DNA from: Leptospiraceae bacterium
GTDB lineage: Bacteria; Spirochaetota; Leptospiria; Leptospirales; Leptospiraceae
DNA length: 64,000 nucleotides
Direction: 5' to 3'
NCBI GenBank assembly: GCA_016711485.1
Contig: JADJSX010000006.1
Span: 668,001-732,000 of the forward strand
The stretch's first letter is position 1; every line of letters starts with the position of its first letter. This document shows positions 55,228 to 63,099 of this stretch, in pieces. Both the position numbers and the translations under genes were made by a program. The notes beneath the pieces are model-generated. The model did no database searches. It worked only from the letters and a program-made list of their open reading frames with translations, and was not told where the DNA came from.

Positions 55228-56060
55228 CGTTTCCTTTTTTTAAAAGGAGAAAACGATAGGCGTAAACCCAAATGCTGGTCTCCTTCGTCTTCATCCCCGT
55301 CGAGATCATAAATGGAATCCCATTCCCATTTGGAACGACTTGTGACACGACAACGCACTGCTTCGGTGTCCCAACTGCCGCCGCGACCAGCATGATCCTC
55401 ATTACCCATATCCTCTTCCGGATCTACCTCATCAGAAGATGAATATTTTCTAAATGTATCTGATGTCCATTCCCATACATTGCCAGAAGTATCATAAAGA
55501 CCAAAGGCATTCGGTTTCTTTAAGCCAACTGGATGAGTTTTACCATTTGAATTAGCTTTATACCAAGCATAATCTCCATCCATCTCATTTCCCCAGTAAT
55601 AGTTTGTTGTTGTGCCTCCGCGTGCTGCATACTCCCATTCGGCTTCTGTCGGTAAACGGTAATTTTTACCCGGTTCACTGGAATTTAATTTCTTGATAAA
55701 CTCCTGCAAATCATCAAGGTTTACTTGCTCTACAGGATAATTATCACAGTTCTTGTTTTTCTCAGGACATCTTTTACGCTGAAACCAACTTGGATTTTTG
55801 CCCATTACAGCTTTCCACTGACCCTGTGTCACTGGATATTTGCCCATATAATAGTCATTTGTAAGCTTTACATTATGCGCAGGTTTTTCTTCTTTATTAC
55901 AATTATTATCACCGGGTGAACAGCCCATTAGAAAATCTCCTGCAGGTATGAGGACAAATTCCATGCCGATGCTATTGGTAAAAGTTTTGCCGTCATCCGC
56001 AAACATTCTATCGCTTGTAACGACTAATAAGAAAAATAACAGTTTTATCAATAATTTCAT
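55125..56060 (-). CDS. FGE/SUMF1 domain protein (first of tandem pair), exported
   Basis: A 311-residue frame: signal peptide (MKLLIKLLFFLLVVTSDRMFA), then one FGE domain paralogous to the next gene (GMEFVLIPAGDFLMGC, NYPVEQVNLDDLQEFI, YRLPTEAEWEYAARGGTTTNYYWG, NAFGLYDTSGNVWEWTSDTF, GRGGSWDTEAVRC ... LGLRLSFSPF). After SFSPFKK the frame runs ~45 residues of unrelated sequence (RKRWLVNVSQIP...) that is the next gene read in the wrong frame. That points to a frameshift at the A7 run near 55237-55243. The natural domain end is about 55247. Confidence 0.83.
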   Translation of the reverse strand: MKLLIKLLFFLLVVTSDRMFADDGKTFTNSIGMEFVLIPAGDFLMGCSPGDNNCNKEEKPAHNVKLTNDYYMGKYPVTQGQWKAVMGKNPSWFQRKRCPEKNKNCDNYPVEQVNLDDLQEFIKKLNSSEPGKNYRLPTEAEWEYAARGGTTTNYYWGNEMDGDYAWYKANSNGKTHPVGLKKPNAFGLYDTSGNVWEWTSDTFRKYSSSDEVDPEEDMGNEDHAGRGGSWDTEAVRCRVTSRSKWEWDSIYDLDGDEDEGDQHLGLRLSFSPFKKRKRWLVNVSQIPSEWNSLLYLPVNFLWDARLVIKNV

Positions 56061-56356
56061 TTGATTCGTATTGCCGACTTTGCTTTTTCAAGTAAAGAAC
56101 TTTTTATAACAATTGCTCCATCTACACATAATTGCTAATTGGTTGTAAACTGTAAAAGTGACGTTTATTGCTCATTAAATTTCTCCTGTGAATATTCGTT
56201 TGTTGGTTTATTACGGCTTATTTGTATTCCAAATGATCTAGGTTTTGAAAATCTTCGTATGTGTTTGTTTCTTCGATTTTACCTTGTTTGTAAAGCTCTT
56301 CAAATTCTTGAATGGATTTGATTTCATATTTTCCATGAATTTAATGACCAAGCATG

Positions 56357-56625
56357 GTCAACGAATACAACGCACATGGTTATCATTGTTGCCTGTGACA
56401 TTGCCATCGGCTAAGTGTGATTCTCCGTCAATTTCAATCACTAGTTTTAACTCATGACAATAAAAATCACCGTATGGACAGTGGGTTGCAACCCACTGTC
56501 CATACGGCTAATCCTGTTAATTCATCCTTTGCTAATAAATCATACCAGATTTTTTTCTCCGCAAGGGTCATGTTGTTTCTTAGCTTGCGGGCTTTTTCTT
56601 TGGAGTTTTTGTTGAAGGGTAGCAT
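56357..56625 (-). pseudogene. DUF559 endonuclease-like gene, interrupted
   Basis: From 56625 the frame reads KARKLRNNMTLAEKKIWYDLLAKDELTG, the standard DUF559 (Vsr-like nuclease fold) N-terminus. A 38-base perfect palindrome then replaces the expected PIG-x-(F/Y)IV segment. In another frame DFYCHELKLVIEIDGESHL follows, with the active-site Glu-x-Asp-Gly. Stops then appear by HVRCIR. So the gene is split by the palindrome and truncated. Confidence 0.7.
56470..56507. repeat. Perfect 38-bp palindrome inserted in a pseudogene
   Basis: CCGTATGGACAGTGGGTTG followed directly by its exact reverse complement. The core GACAGTGGGTT..AACCCACTGTC is shared with the element at 58951-58973 inside the giant STAND gene. 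It lies at the point where DUF559 homology breaks. Confidence 0.85.
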
Positions 56626-56671
56626 TTTTGTTTCTTTGGGTTCCTTTTTAGTGTTTCGAATCCCCCTTGAT

Positions 56672-56690
56672 CCCCCTTTGCGAAAGGGGG
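56672..56690. repeat. Palindrome CCCCCTTT-GCG-AAAGGGGG
   Basis: A 19-base palindrome preceded by TCCCCCTTGA, eleven bases past the stop of the giant gene (on its downstream side). A G+C-rich repeat word in AT-rich DNA. On the minus strand it could act as a 3' hairpin for the giant mRNA, but there is no U-run. Confidence 0.5.
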
Positions 56691-56703
56691 TAATGGTGAT
56701 TAG

Positions 56704-59700
56704 CTACTTCAACTTCCCCTCCCTCTCCAAAATCCCCTTGAGCAACTCCGTATCATTCTTCTCCTCTGCAATCTTCTTAGCTTGGTCACTGGCTTTTCTG
56801 GCGTTCGACTTATCGCCTAACTTGAGATAAATCTCAGCGAGAGTGTTGAGGTAATCTGGATTATCCGGACTTAGTTCTAAACTTTTTTTGGAGAAATCTA
56901 AAGCGAGTTTAAGTTCGTCTTTAGAAACAGTTTTGCCTTCTTCTACAGTCAGGAATTTTTTTGTTTCCTCGTTCATACGATTGTGATCGCTTTTTTCTAA
57001 GTCTAAAAAGGTTTCGTAGTCGTCTATGGCTTTTGGGATTTCTTTGTTGGCATAGTAGGCGTCGCCTCGGTAATCGTAATAAATCGCGTGGTCGGGTCGT
57101 AGATCGATTGCTTTGGAAAATTCAGCGATGGCGTTCGCGTATTCTTTTTTCTCGGAAAATTCGTTTCCTTTTTGGATATAAATTTTTGCTAATTCCACTT
57201 TTGCCGGTTGGAGTTTGGAATTAATTTTCAATGCTTCTAGGTAGTCTGCAATTTTCTTTTCTTTGTCATAGGTTTTTCTCGCACGATAGAGATACAAATA
57301 TTCTTTTTCTTTGACTAGTTCAAAGGCTTCTTTTTCTTTTCCTGCATCAAAATAAATACGCGCTAACTCGCTCTTTGCCACTATAAGTTTGGAATTAATT
57401 TTTAATGCTTCTTGGTAGTCTGCGATTTTCTTTTCTGTGTCGTCGCTTTTTCTTGCTCGTTTTAAATAAAAGTATTCCTTCTCAGGAAAATATTCCAGTG
57501 CTAAATCTGGATTTTCTGATTTGAAATAAATATTTTCCAATTCAGATTTTGCGAGGGCAAAATTAGGATTTACCTTTACTGCTTCTTTTAAATTCGAAAT
57601 GGCATTTTCTAGTTTTTGTTTTTTATCTTCCTCTTTTTCTACTTTGCCGGATTCTATTAAATAGTTCCTCGCCTCCGCCAAATGCTTATATTCCTCTCCC
57701 GACTTTTCCAACTTTGGTTTTTTAGCTAGAATCTCTTTGCATTTTTTTTGATTTTGCTCTACTTCTTTTACAGGTACAGGAGACTTGTCTTTTAAAAGCA
57801 CCCAGTGCTCCATATTGTTCTGCAGTTTCTCACAGGCGAGAGGGAGAATAGACTCTATCTCTAAATCCCAAATTTTAATAGTCTTATCAACTGAACCCGA
57901 GGCGAGATATTTACCATCAGGGGAAAAACTTACACTGTTGACAGAATCAGAATGTCCAGTTAAAGATTTCATTTCTTTAGCGTTCTCTAAATCCCAAATT
58001 TTAATAGTATTATCCCATGAACCCGAGGCGAGATATTTACCATCAGGGGAAAAACTTACACTGTTGACAGAATCAGAATGTCCAGTTAAAGATTTCATTT
58101 CTTTAGCGTTCTCTAAATCCCAAATTTTAATAGTCTTATCATCTGAACCCGAGGCGAGATATTTACCATCCTTGGAAAAACTTACACTGTTGACAGAAGA
58201 AGAATGTCGGAGTAATCCTAATCTTTCTTTGAAGGAGAATTTTTTTACCGAATCCTTGTATTTAGAATAAAACTCAGAGGACATTGGTTGGTAGATAAAA
58301 TTGTACAAAGTCGACAATACATTCAATTTTTGAATAGAAAATTTATCTGATACTTCACTTGCCTTGAAAGCCACTGTAAGCATTTCAAAATAACTAATCG
58401 CATAATCTTTATTATTTTCATAATTGTTATTTAAAACTAAGGCTTCCGCCTTCAGTCCGTTTGCCACTGCTTCTGCTTTTTGACCCAGCGCCCACCAACT
58501 TAAAACGATTGCCATCACAGCCGCCGCCGCAGAGGTTATCGCAATCACCTGCGTGAAGCGTTTCTTTTTTTTCTGGGCGTCTAGTTCTCTTTGTCGCTCG
58601 TGCTCTTTTGCCTCTTCTTTTTCTCTCTGGATTCGATTTCGTTCTTCTACACTTTTTTCGATGTATTCAATTTCTTTTAAACCCAAATCCGCTTTTCGTT
58701 TAGAATACCAATCTTCCGCAGTAACCAGAGCACTTCCTGCAAGCAGTTGTTCCGCTTCCTTGCCCTCAGAACTCCACTCCTTCTCCGCATAACGCACCTT
58801 CTCCTGCCAAACTCGAAACTCACGGTCTGCGTTGATCCACTCTCGTAGAGTTTTCCATTCCCGTATCAATGCCTCATGCACCACTTCCAGCGTTTGTTTG
58901 CCTTCTTCGTTGGTTCCGGTTGTGATAAGTCGGAGATCGGTTAACTTTAAGACAGTGGGTTTCAACCCACTGTCCATACTGTGACCACTGCCTAATCCAC
59001 CAGAGACAACCTCCTCCACCAGCGCAATACGACGGGTATCCTCCGTTCCTTGACCTGGTTGGACTAGTTGGAGCATAATCTTCTTTAGCTGCTCTTTTTC
59101 GGAATCTTGGAATCCGTTGTAGATATGATCTGCATAGGTGGCTAATGCTCCTTTTACTTCGCCGATTTCTTTGTAGGCGTCGTAGGTGAGAGTGAAATCA
59201 ACTTGTTTTTTCCAGAGTTCTTCAAGACAGAATTCCAAAAGAGGAAGACTACCAGGTTCTTTGGAAATGGATGTGAGGATAAGATCGGTTAACCCTTCCT
59301 GGATTCGTAAAGACGCATGGGTATGCGTCTCGACAGCTAATGGTTTTTCTATAACAGAACGAAGTTCTTCCAAAGTCATAGGACTCAAGAAAAAACGTTT
59401 CCCTAATTGGCTGTTTGCCCCAGAATCTCCCACCACAGAAGAAAAGGAATTATCCTCTAAAAGCCTAGTCCAAAAATCAGATCGAATGGTAATAAAAAAT
59501 CGAAACCGGTCTGGAAATTCTTTCGCCATCTCCAAAACCGCAAGCCCCAAAGCCTCTTTCTTGTCCGAATCCTCCGAAAGCGTAAACATTTCTTCAAATT
59601 GATCCCCCAATAAAAACAATTTTTTATTGGGATTGGATTTGAGAATTTCACGGATTAATCCCGTTAAATTATCCCCCGTAGGGACGTTCGGCGAACGTCC

Positions 59701-61692
59701 TAATTCTAACGGTGAACGTCCTAATTCTAACGGCGAACGTCCTAATTCTGACGATAAACGTCCAATTTCTGACGATAATTCAATTTCCGGATTTGGGAAT
59801 TCATTTTTTACGGAGGATGCGCGCCGCGCGTCCCTACGTTGTGGAATGGTATCCATTTTCGAATTACGTAAACAATTCACCGCCGACAAATAAGGATTAA
59901 CCCCCGGACGAAATTTATAAATCAAATATCCCTGTTCTCGTAATTTGGGAATTACACCCGCGTAGACTACGGAGGATTTGCCGCTACCGGATGCTCCGGC
60001 GAGCGCAACGATTGGTTTTTCTTGGACTGCGTTTACTAGTTCTTCTGTGAATTTTTCTCGACCAAAAAAGAATTCTTTGTCTTTTTCGTGGAATGCCTTT
60101 AATCCCATAAAAGGAGAAATGGCATCTGGCAAAGGTCCTATTTGGGGTTTGGCGTTCTTTTTAATCGCACCGGAGAATTGAAAATAAAATTGTTCTAAAG
60201 AATGAATCAAACTGGTTAACGCCAGTTCTCCTCTCTCGGAAAATTCATGGAGTTTAAGTGCGAGTTTTACACCGAATAACCTCTTTTCCTTTTTTTCTTT
60301 TGAAAATTTATTGAAAAAGATAAAGAATAAAATCTGGCTCTGGAGATAATCTTGAATTACCTCTGATCTTCTTAAATCCTTCATCCCACTTTTGGCTTCG
60401 TTGATAAAATCAAAAAGTGTAGAAACATAAATTCTTACAATAAAATCCATCGGAGTTTTTGCCGGAATTTTTTCTCCTTTGAAATGCGATTCCACCTTTG
60501 CCCAGAATTCGTTTAGGATTACCTCTCCCCGATTTTTTCCTTCTTGTGGAATGCTTTCATGTTGCCCCTCTCCGATTCGGAGAGGGGACTTATTCGAATC
60601 AAATTTTTCACTCTCAGAAGAATTGGGGAGAGGTAACATCTCCTCCACAAAATTCAAAATCATCTCTCCCATTAGCCTAGAAAAATCCCAGAACAAGGGC
60701 GTGAAATTTTCTCTTTTTTTGGGAATTACTTCTCCGAAGTCGATGAGTTTACAGGATAGAAATCCTCTTTCATTTTCCCAGACCAATAGATTTTCGGGAT
60801 TCAAATCTCCGTGGATAAAGTTCACCTGATGATAAGTTCCGTGTTTGGAAAAGATTTTTAGTATTTCCTCCCACGGCGGCAAATCGGAATCTGCCTCACG
60901 TAAAGAAAGATATTCTTTTTGGATTTTTTCTGATTCTAATTTATGACCATAAAAGTTAGCAAAACTGCCTTCTTGTTTTTGGACTGATTTGTAGAGACCT
61001 TTTTTTAATCCTAAGAAAACTTCCTTTTGGAGAAGCAAAGAAATTTCCTTCGCAAACTTATCAATATTCTCTAAGTTTTCCGAATGTTCCCTAAGATAAG
61101 TCGTTAGATACTTTGCCACACCTTTTAAGTCGCTTGCGGCTACCGTTCCCACATCTTGGTAGAGAAGGATGCCGTATGTTTCTGGATCTGGTTGCCCCAT
61201 CGTAGGCGATGTCTCCATCGTCGTAGGGACGCCCAACGTAAGGACTTGATTAATCAAGTCCCTACGTTGGGTCTCGTCCCTACGTTGGGCTTCGTCCCTA
61301 CGTTGGGCTTCGTCCCTACGATGGTCTTTGTCGGTATGATGGGTTTCTGTATATACAAACTCATCCGATGGAAAATATTCTACCTGACTGAAAATATCTA
61401 GGAGGGTTTCTTTGGTTTTTTCGTAACCTTCGTTTTCGGATTGGCAAACATCTTTGGGGGCGATTTTTAGCACACGAATAAAAGTCGAACCCGTTTTTTC
61501 TTTCCCACTAATTCCATACCGCGCCACAAGAACTGCCGCTCCTGTTTTTCCGCCGGAGAGAGAATTTTCAATTTGAAAAAAATCAATCGGTGTGTTTCCT
61601 AATTTACCGCGCTCTAATGCAGAAGAAAGACCCGCTGCAACTAGGTCTTGTAATTCAGAAGGTATTTTTTCGATATTCTGGATATTTGCCAT
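56704..61692 (-). CDS. Giant kinase-like / nSTAND NTPase / WD40 / TPR protein
   Basis: 1662 residues. (1) About 1-480: APH/protein-kinase-like domain with catalytic loop HGDLNPENLL (His294-) and LIDFGE (Asp318). (2) About 525-1000: nSTAND-type NTPase preceded by PFMGLKAFHEKDKEFFFGRE, Walker A GASGSGKSS (Lys572), Walker B LFLLGDQFEEMF (Asp697) and a winged-helix-like tail VVHEALIREW. (3) Coiled coil and one membrane helix (about 1046-1070). (4) Three WD40 repeats (about 1164-1280). (5) TPRs (about 1360-1650). The coding frame contains several palindromic/tandem repeats (listed separately). STAND proteins switch by nucleotide-driven oligomerisation in signalling or immunity. Target unknown. Alternative reading: a signalling scaffold unrelated to defence. 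Confidence 0.85.
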   Translation of the reverse strand: MANIQNIEKIPSELQDLVAAGLSSALERGKLGNTPIDFFQIENSLSGGKTGAAVLVARYGISGKEKTGSTFIRVLKIAPKDVCQSENEGYEKTKETLLDIFSQVEYFPSDEFVYTETHHTDKDHRRDEAQRRDEAQRRDETQRRDLINQVLTLGVPTTMETSPTMGQPDPETYGILLYQDVGTVAASDLKGVAKYLTTYLREHSENLENIDKFAKEISLLLQKEVFLGLKKGLYKSVQKQEGSFANFYGHKLESEKIQKEYLSLREADSDLPPWEEILKIFSKHGTYHQVNFIHGDLNPENLLVWENERGFLSCKLIDFGEVIPKKRENFTPLFWDFSRLMGEMILNFVEEMLPLPNSSESEKFDSNKSPLRIGEGQHESIPQEGKNRGEVILNEFWAKVESHFKGEKIPAKTPMDFIVRIYVSTLFDFINEAKSGMKDLRRSEVIQDYLQSQILFFIFFNKFSKEKKEKRLFGVKLALKLHEFSERGELALTSLIHSLEQFYFQFSGAIKKNAKPQIGPLPDAISPFMGLKAFHEKDKEFFFGREKFTEELVNAVQEKPIVALAGASGSGKSSVVYAGVIPKLREQGYLIYKFRPGVNPYLSAVNCLRNSKMDTIPQRRDARRASSVKNEFPNPEIELSSEIGRLSSELGRSPLELGRSPLELGRSPNVPTGDNLTGLIREILKSNPNKKLFLLGDQFEEMFTLSEDSDKKEALGLAVLEMAKEFPDRFRFFITIRSDFWTRLLEDNSFSSVVGDSGANSQLGKRFFLSPMTLEELRSVIEKPLAVETHTHASLRIQEGLTDLILTSISKEPGSLPLLEFCLEELWKKQVDFTLTYDAYKEIGEVKGALATYADHIYNGFQDSEKEQLKKIMLQLVQPGQGTEDTRRIALVEEVVSGGLGSGHSMDSGLKPTVLKLTDLRLITTGTNEEGKQTLEVVHEALIREWKTLREWINADREFRVWQEKVRYAEKEWSSEGKEAEQLLAGSALVTAEDWYSKRKADLGLKEIEYIEKSVEERNRIQREKEEAKEHERQRELDAQKKKKRFTQVIAITSAAAAVMAIVLSWWALGQKAEAVANGLKAEALVLNNNYENNKDYAISYFEMLTVAFKASEVSDKFSIQKLNVLSTLYNFIYQPMSSEFYSKYKDSVKKFSFKERLGLLRHSSSVNSVSFSKDGKYLASGSDDKTIKIWDLENAKEMKSLTGHSDSVNSVSFSPDGKYLASGSWDNTIKIWDLENAKEMKSLTGHSDSVNSVSFSPDGKYLASGSVDKTIKIWDLEIESILPLACEKLQNNMEHWVLLKDKSPVPVKEVEQNQKKCKEILAKKPKLEKSGEEYKHLAEARNYLIESGKVEKEEDKKQKLENAISNLKEAVKVNPNFALAKSELENIYFKSENPDLALEYFPEKEYFYLKRARKSDDTEKKIADYQEALKINSKLIVAKSELARIYFDAGKEKEAFELVKEKEYLYLYRARKTYDKEKKIADYLEALKINSKLQPAKVELAKIYIQKGNEFSEKKEYANAIAEFSKAIDLRPDHAIYYDYRGDAYYANKEIPKAIDDYETFLDLEKSDHNRMNEETKKFLTVEEGKTVSKDELKLALDFSKKSLELSPDNPDYLNTLAEIYLKLGDKSNARKASDQAKKIAEEKNDTELLKGILEREGKLK
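57858..58235 (-). repeat. Three near-identical WD40-coding repeats (126-bp period)
   Basis: Units begin at 57858, 57984 and 58110. The shared words (e.g. CTCTAAATCCCAAATTTTAA and GAGGCGAGATATTTACCATC) are identical at nucleotide level, differing mostly near one variable codon triplet (SGSVDK, SGSWDN, SGSDDK). Such identity means recent amplification or gene conversion. Copy number may be wrong in an assembly. A full beta-propeller normally needs about seven blades. Confidence 0.9.
58951..58973. repeat. GACAGTGGGTT palindrome inside coding sequence
   Basis: GACAGTGGGTT-t-AACCCACTGTC-type palindrome (one-base centre difference) encoded in frame as MDSGLKPTVLK in the giant protein. Same core as the 38-base palindrome at 56470-56507. 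Confidence 0.75.
59689..59776 (-). repeat. 21-bp tandem repeats inside the giant gene
   Basis: GGCGAACGTCCTAATTCTAAC recurs about four to five times with increasing decay toward 59776, encoding LGRSPLE-type heptapeptides (ELGRSPL repeated). The insertion sits in a loop of the NTPase domain between Walker A and Walker B, and the length is a multiple of three. Confidence 0.8.
60565..60587. repeat. CCCCTCTCCGA palindrome inside coding sequence
   Basis: CCCCTCTCCGA-t-TCGGAGAGGGG, 23 bases, encoded in frame as SPLRIGEGQ in the C-terminal part of the kinase-like domain. G+C-rich compared with its surroundings. A partner word GGGGAGAGG lies nearby at about 60627. Confidence 0.7.
61222..61328 (-). 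repeat. Long palindrome plus 18-bp tandem repeats in the giant gene
   Basis: Centre GGACTTGATTAATCAAGTCC (61242-61261, perfect). The arms extend to about 62 bases with CGTAGGGACGCCCAACGTA on the left and a matching right arm, followed by further copies of GTCCCTACGTTGGGCTTC. It encodes the RRDEAQ-type repeats (about residues 123-155), a low-complexity loop inside the kinase-like domain. Confidence 0.8.
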
Positions 61693-61871
61693 TTTTACCC
61701 CAAAGTCGATTCAGATTGTTCCTAGAAACTTGGTTAAGAATATCTGTTATCTATATTCTGCAATCCTAATTTTTGATTTCCGTAAAGCACCACTTTCGTT
61801 TGTTCGGTTTCAAGAATGTTTCCCTTTTTTTTAGCTGACAATATCCTTATATCAAAAAGAGTATATTCTAA

Positions 61872-61885
61872 GCGCGAATTCGCGC
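61872..61885. promoter_or_regulatory. GCGCGAATTCGCGC palindrome upstream of sucC
   Basis: A 14-base perfect palindrome followed by CCTTTT, 27 bases before the sucC start. It might be an operator, a leader hairpin or a weak attenuator. Sequence alone cannot decide. Confidence 0.35.
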
Positions 61886-61912
61886 CCTTTTATCTTAAAT
61901 CAGGAATGTATT

Positions 61913-63082
61913 ATGAAAATTCACGAATACCAGGCAAAAGAAGTATTACGCAGACATAAAGTCAGTGTTCCATTCGGTGTTGTAATCGACAAAAAGGAAG
62001 AAGGGCCTAAGGCTTTTGAAGAAGTTTCCAAACTTTCTCCCGTTGTTGTAGTTAAAGCGCAAATCCACGCCGGCGGGCGAGGAAAAGGTGGCGGTGTAAA
62101 AGTCACTAAAACCAAAGATGATGCGTTAAACGCAATAGACAAGATCTTAGGTATGCAACTTATTACCCACCAAACTGGACCGGAAGGTAAAAAAGTTCTA
62201 AAAGTTTATTTAGAACAAGGCATTGATATTGATAAAGAATTTTATATCAGCCTACTTTTAGATCGCTCCGCTAAGAAAACAATTGTTATGGCTTCTCGTG
62301 AAGGTGGAATGGATATAGAGGAAGTTGCAGAGAAACATCCTGAAAAAATTACCAAAATAGCAATAGATACTGGCGTGGGACTACAACCAAACCAAGCGCG
62401 GGAAATCGCGTTTAGCCTCGGACTGTCTGGAGATGCAATTAAATCCGCTGTCCCATTTTTTATGGCTTTGTATGATGCCTATATGAAAGAGGATTGTTCT
62501 CTACTAGAGATTAACCCCCTAATTCTAACCAAACAAAATCAAATCATCGCTGGTGATTGCAAAATGACTTTCGATGACAATGCTGGTTTCCGTCATGCGG
62601 ATAACGTAGCTTTCCATGATAAAACAGAAGAGGATCCTTTAGAATTACAAGCAGCTGAGTTTAATCTCAATTATGTGAAACTAGATGGAAACATTGGTTG
62701 TATGGTGAATGGCGCAGGTCTTGCGATGGCAACAATGGACATTATCAAACTTGCTGGTGCTGAACCTGCTAACTTCCTAGATGTGGGCGGTGGAGCAAAT
62801 GTTGTAACCGTAACAAATGGTTTTAAAATTATATTAGGAGATCCTAATGTAAAAGCAATCTTTGTAAATATCTTTGGTGGAATTGTAAGATGTGATAGAG
62901 TTGCTCTAGGTATCGTCGAAGCAGCAAAAGCGGTTAATATTAAAGTGCCTCTCATGGTTCGTTTAAAAGGAACCAACGCAGAGGAAGGCAAAAAAATTCT
63001 AGCAGACAGTGGTCTTACTATTGTTGTTGCGGACGAATTATTAGACGCAGCAGAAAAAATCCCAAAGTTATTGGGTAAATAA
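61913..63082 (+). CDS. sucC: Succinyl-CoA synthetase (ADP-forming) beta subunit
   Basis: Beta subunit of the TCA-cycle enzyme that makes ATP (or GTP) from succinyl-CoA. The 389 residues begin MKIHEYQAKEVLRRHKVSVPFGVV and contain the ATP-grasp HAGGRGKGGGVKV (about 53-65), LEINPLIL, GCMVNGAGLAMATMDIIK, ANFLDVGGGAN and NIFGGIVRCDRVA. AGGA is about eight bases before the ATG. Spaced 17 bases from sucD. Confidence 0.97.
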   Translation: MKIHEYQAKEVLRRHKVSVPFGVVIDKKEEGPKAFEEVSKLSPVVVVKAQIHAGGRGKGGGVKVTKTKDDALNAIDKILGMQLITHQTGPEGKKVLKVYLEQGIDIDKEFYISLLLDRSAKKTIVMASREGGMDIEEVAEKHPEKITKIAIDTGVGLQPNQAREIAFSLGLSGDAIKSAVPFFMALYDAYMKEDCSLLEINPLILTKQNQIIAGDCKMTFDDNAGFRHADNVAFHDKTEEDPLELQAAEFNLNYVKLDGNIGCMVNGAGLAMATMDIIKLAGAEPANFLDVGGGANVVTVTNGFKIILGDPNVKAIFVNIFGGIVRCDRVALGIVEAAKAVNIKVPLMVRLKGTNAEEGKKILADSGLTIVVADELLDAAEKIPKLLGK

Positions 63083-63099
63083 TTAGAAGGAAATATACA

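Larger units (their letters stand above)
56061..56703. other. Gene-remnant region between FGE genes and giant STAND gene
   Basis: 643 bases holding only broken pieces on the minus strand: a DUF559 remnant, a start-less fragment ending EDFQNLDHLEYK at 56218, and a 17-codon frame (56122-56175, MSNKRHFYSLQ...) with a fine AGGAG that stops early. The last two look like what is left of a small gene pair, possibly toxin-antitoxin-like, but I cannot name them. Confidence 0.45.

Noticed and set aside
54493..56060. Diversity-generating retroelement target
   Set aside because: FGE fold and variable ends fit, but no template repeat or reverse transcriptase lies in the window; kept only as a check in findings.
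56417..56830. 137-codon plus-strand frame
   Set aside because: Runs antisense through the DUF559 remnant, the palindromes and the end of the giant gene; no recognisable protein.
57785..58270. Open plus-strand frame of 161 codons over the WD40 repeats
   Set aside because: It is the antisense of the near-identical WD40 units; repeats keep the opposite frame open. No ribosome site and no sensible protein.
59689..59776. Tandem 21-bp repeats considered as a CRISPR array
   Set aside because: Units are contiguous without unique spacers and are translated in frame in the giant protein.
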